A DNA stretch of 6,911 bases from Bacteroidales bacterium (lineage in GTDB: Bacteria; Bacteroidota; Bacteroidia; Bacteroidales; Paludibacteraceae): NCBI GenBank assembly GCA_900768725.1, contig CAAGDU010000069.1, forward strand, positions 1 through 6,911, read 5' to 3'. The notes under the pieces were generated by a model. That model saw only the letters and a list, made by a program, of their open reading frames with translations. It made no database searches and was not told the DNA's origin. Shown piece by piece: positions 5,482 to 6,911 of this stretch (its first letter is position 1; each line of letters opens with the position of its first letter). Both the position numbers and the translations under genes were made by a program.

Positions 5482-5928
5482 ATGAACCGAGAAGAAATCC
5501 AACAAGTCATCCCCCATCGCGAGCCGATGTTGCTGGTGGATGAGGCGGAGGTGGCAGACGGCATAGCCACTGCACGGTACACCATCCGCGAGAATGAGTT
5601 TTTCACGCAGGGACATTTCCCCGGCAACCCGATTGTGCCCGGGGTCATCCTGTGCGAGATGATGGCGCAGGGTAGTGCCCTGCTGCTCAAAGACGACTTA
5701 GACGGTAAATTGGCGCTCTACGCAGGTATTGACAATGTGCGCTTCAAGCGGCAGGTGCGCCCGGGCGACACCGTGGTAACCCGCTCCACCATCACGGGCA
5801 AGAAAGGTCCGCTGGTGGTGGTAGATGCCGAAGCCACCGTGGACGGTGTGATGTGCTGCAAAGGCAGACTGTCGTTTATGCTGACAAAACGACCCACCCC
5901 TACCCTCCCTACGGAGGGAGGGAGATAA
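5482..5928 (+). CDS. fabZ: 3-hydroxyacyl-ACP dehydratase, FabZ-like hotdog-fold protein
   Basis: Removes water from 3-hydroxyacyl-ACP to give the trans-2-enoyl product, the step between the FabG reaction and the next extension. The 148-residue protein has the FabZ pattern: IPHREPMLLVD at 10-20, the catalytic histidine H45 in FFTQGHFPGNP, and the catalytic glutamate E59 in GVILCEMMAQ. The single hotdog domain ends at about residue 136 (GRLSFMLTK). The remaining tail RPTPTLPTEGGR and the stop codon come from a palindromic repeat at 5890-5924, so the original C-terminus was probably replaced. The ATG at 5482 gives the usual FabZ N-terminus. With no enoyl reductase in the window, FabZ and FabG may serve a pathway that keeps double bonds, but a housekeeping reductase elsewhere could also complete the cycle. 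Confidence 0.92.
   Translation: MNREEIQQVIPHREPMLLVDEAEVADGIATARYTIRENEFFTQGHFPGNPIVPGVILCEMMAQGSALLLKDDLDGKLALYAGIDNVRFKRQVRPGDTVVTRSTITGKKGPLVVVDAEATVDGVMCCKGRLSFMLTKRPTPTLPTEGGR
5890..5924. repeat. CCCTCCCT palindrome forming the FabZ tail and stop
   Basis: CCCTCCCT (5903-5910), ACGG, AGGGAGGG (5915-5922) is preceded by ACCCACCCCTA, the same flank seen at 3771-3780. It is read in frame as RPTPTLPTEGGR and followed at once by TAA (5926-5928). Confidence 0.85.
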
Positions 5929-5967
5929 AAATGAGGTAATGATATACAAGTTGACCAATATTGCTTA

Positions 5968-6068
5968 CCTAAAATGCAAGCCCCGAAGGGGCGATATAGA
6001 TTAGCGTAGGGGCTCGCCCCTACGTATGCGGGGAAATTCCTAAATGAAAGCCCCAACGGGGCGACATA
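5968..6068. repeat. Two GCCCC/GGGGC units flanking a 9-bp perfect palindrome
   Basis: Unit 1 (5968-5998) and unit 2 (6039-6068) share CCTAAA, TG, AAGCCCC, a 3-nt loop and GGGGCGAYATA. Loops are GAA and AAC. Between them CGTAGGGGC (6005-6013), TC, GCCCCTACG (6016-6024) is a perfect palindrome. Unit 1 is the exact inverse of 1030-1050. The 255-bp FabZ-FabG gap (5929-6183) holds these elements and the palindrome at 6150-6168, and no gene. Confidence 0.8.
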
Positions 6069-6130
6069 ACTCATGTTTGAATCAATGGGGCAACATGTAT
6101 ATCAGTGTCCAAAATAATCATTGTATAACT

Positions 6131-6180
6131 AAAAACTAATCTCTCTACTCCCTCCCTTTAAGGGAGGGCAGGGGTAGGTC
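6131..6180. repeat. Inverted-orientation CCCTCCCT palindrome before FabG
   Basis: CCCTCCCTT (6150-6158), T, AAGGGAGGG (6160-6168) is followed by CAGGGGTAGGTCC, the reverse complement of the flank ACCYACCCCT that precedes the copies at 3781 and 5903, so this copy points the other way. It ends just before the FabG ATG at 6184. The upstream AAAAACTAATC is shared with 3828-3838. Confidence 0.8.
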
Positions 6181-6183
6181 CTT

Positions 6184-6911
6184 ATGAACTTATTATCCGA
6201 TAAAACAGCCCTTATCACGGGCGGGAGTCGCGGCATAGGTCGCGCTATTGTGTTGGCGATGGCAGCCGAAGGAGCAGACGTTGCATTCACCTATCTGCAC
6301 CGCAAAGACAGTGCGGACGAGGTGGCGCACGAGGTAGAGAACATGGGTCGCCGATGCCTTGCCATACAGGCCGATGCCTCCGACTACCACACCACCGAGC
6401 AGGTGGTGAACAGCGTGCTCGAGACCTTCGGGCAGATAGACATCCTCGTCAACAACGCGGGTATCACGCGCGACAGCCTGCTCATGCGTATGGACGAGAG
6501 CCAGTGGGACACGGTCATCACCGCCAACCTCAAAGCGGCGTTCAACTTCTGCAAGTTGGTCTCCACCCACATGATGCGCCGTCGCAGCGGTTCTATCATC
6601 AACATCTCGTCGGTCGTCGGCTTGTTCGGCAACGCCGGTCAATGCAACTACGCCGCCTCCAAGGGGGCACTCATCTCGCTCACCAAGTCGCTGTCGAAAG
6701 AGATAGGTCCGCGCGGGGTGCGGGTGAACAGTATCGCGCCGGGCTTTATCATGACCGAGATGACGCAGGCGTTGCCCGATGAGGTGCGCGCCCAATGGGT
6801 GCAAGACATCGCGTTGCGCCGCGCAGGCGAACCCGAAGACGTAGCCAACGTAGCAGTCTTCCTCGCCTCCGACAAAGCCGCCTACATCACCGGCGAAGTC
6901 ATCAACGTCAG
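6184..6911 (+). CDS. fabG: 3-oxoacyl-ACP reductase, FabG type (3' end cut by the window)
   Basis: NADPH-dependent reduction of 3-oxoacyl-ACP to the 3-hydroxyacyl form that FabZ dehydrates. The visible 242 residues show a classical short-chain dehydrogenase: TGGSRGIGR cofactor loop (12-20), NNAG (90-93), N115, catalytic S143 in ISSVVG, Y156 and K160 in NYAASK, then the FabG-typical SIAPGFIMTEMT (183-194) and the end ITGEVINV. FabG is usually about 245-250 residues, so only a few residues and the stop are missing. The ATG at 6184 is set by the conserved N-terminus MNLLSDKTALITGG and lies a few bases after a palindromic repeat. It follows FabZ in the order expected of an elongation module. There is no sign of frameshift. 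A specialised substrate, as in aryl polyene reductases, is possible. Confidence 0.93.
   Translation, partial: MNLLSDKTALITGGSRGIGRAIVLAMAAEGADVAFTYLHRKDSADEVAHEVENMGRRCLAIQADASDYHTTEQVVNSVLETFGQIDILVNNAGITRDSLLMRMDESQWDTVITANLKAAFNFCKLVSTHMMRRRSGSIINISSVVGLFGNAGQCNYAASKGALISLTKSLSKEIGPRGVRVNSIAPGFIMTEMTQALPDEVRAQWVQDIALRRAGEPEDVANVAVFLASDKAAYITGEVINV

Noticed and set aside
6062..6072. Promoter before FabG (CATGTTTG at 6064-6071 area)
   Set aside because: The first base of TAnnTTTG is wrong and no TTTG is found at the right distance upstream.

Overview
The window looks like a stretch of a Bacteroidota (probably Bacteroidales) chromosome. Three things point there: two promoter-like signals of the Bacteroidota type (TTTG, about 20 bp, TAnnTTTG) in the one divergent intergenic region, the absence of recognisable Shine-Dalgarno sequences before the start codons, and the protein families. 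Coding DNA is moderately GC-rich, while the first intergenic region is AT-rich.

Layout. Positions 12-731 (minus strand) encode a compact lipoate-protein ligase family enzyme. A 358-bp divergent region follows, with a promoter in each direction and a C9A10 homopolymer tract between them. On the plus strand come an AraC-family regulator (1090-1947), an AMP-forming acyl-CoA/acyl-ACP ligase (2123-3769), a FabF-type ketosynthase (3925-5166), a FabZ-like 3-hydroxyacyl-ACP dehydratase (5482-5928) and a FabG-type 3-oxoacyl-ACP reductase (6184 to the window end, cut a few residues short).

How the genes fit together. Ligase, ketosynthase, dehydratase and reductase make up an acyl-activation plus type II fatty-acid-synthase-like elongation set with an AraC regulator at its head. 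Such a set is typical of the start of a specialised acyl pathway in Bacteroidota, for example aryl polyene/flexirubin-like pigments or resorcinol lipids, but no product-defining gene lies in the window. No acyl carrier protein, chain-length factor, enoyl reductase or aromatic ammonia-lyase is present. The pathway assignment is therefore inference.

The most striking part is between the genes. Every plus-strand gap (155 to 315 bp, long for co-directional partner genes) is packed with short palindromic and direct repeats of several families. (1) A leader made of 24-nt and 14-nt units tiles positions 2019-2122 exactly, ending at the ligase ATG; a shorter version ends one base before the AraC ATG. 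(2) Tandem hairpins after AraC keep one architecture while the stem pairs change together. (3) A CCCTCCCT/AGGGAGGG palindrome family occurs inside the ligase coding sequence in frame, provides the last residues and stop of FabZ, and lies next to the KAS and FabG starts. (4) A GCCCC/GGGGC hairpin occurs as an exact 21-bp inverted pair nearly 5 kb apart. (5) A TCCTT/AAGGA-rich block fills the KAS-FabZ gap. Three of the five plus-strand genes carry repeat-derived sequence inside the protein or at its C-terminus.
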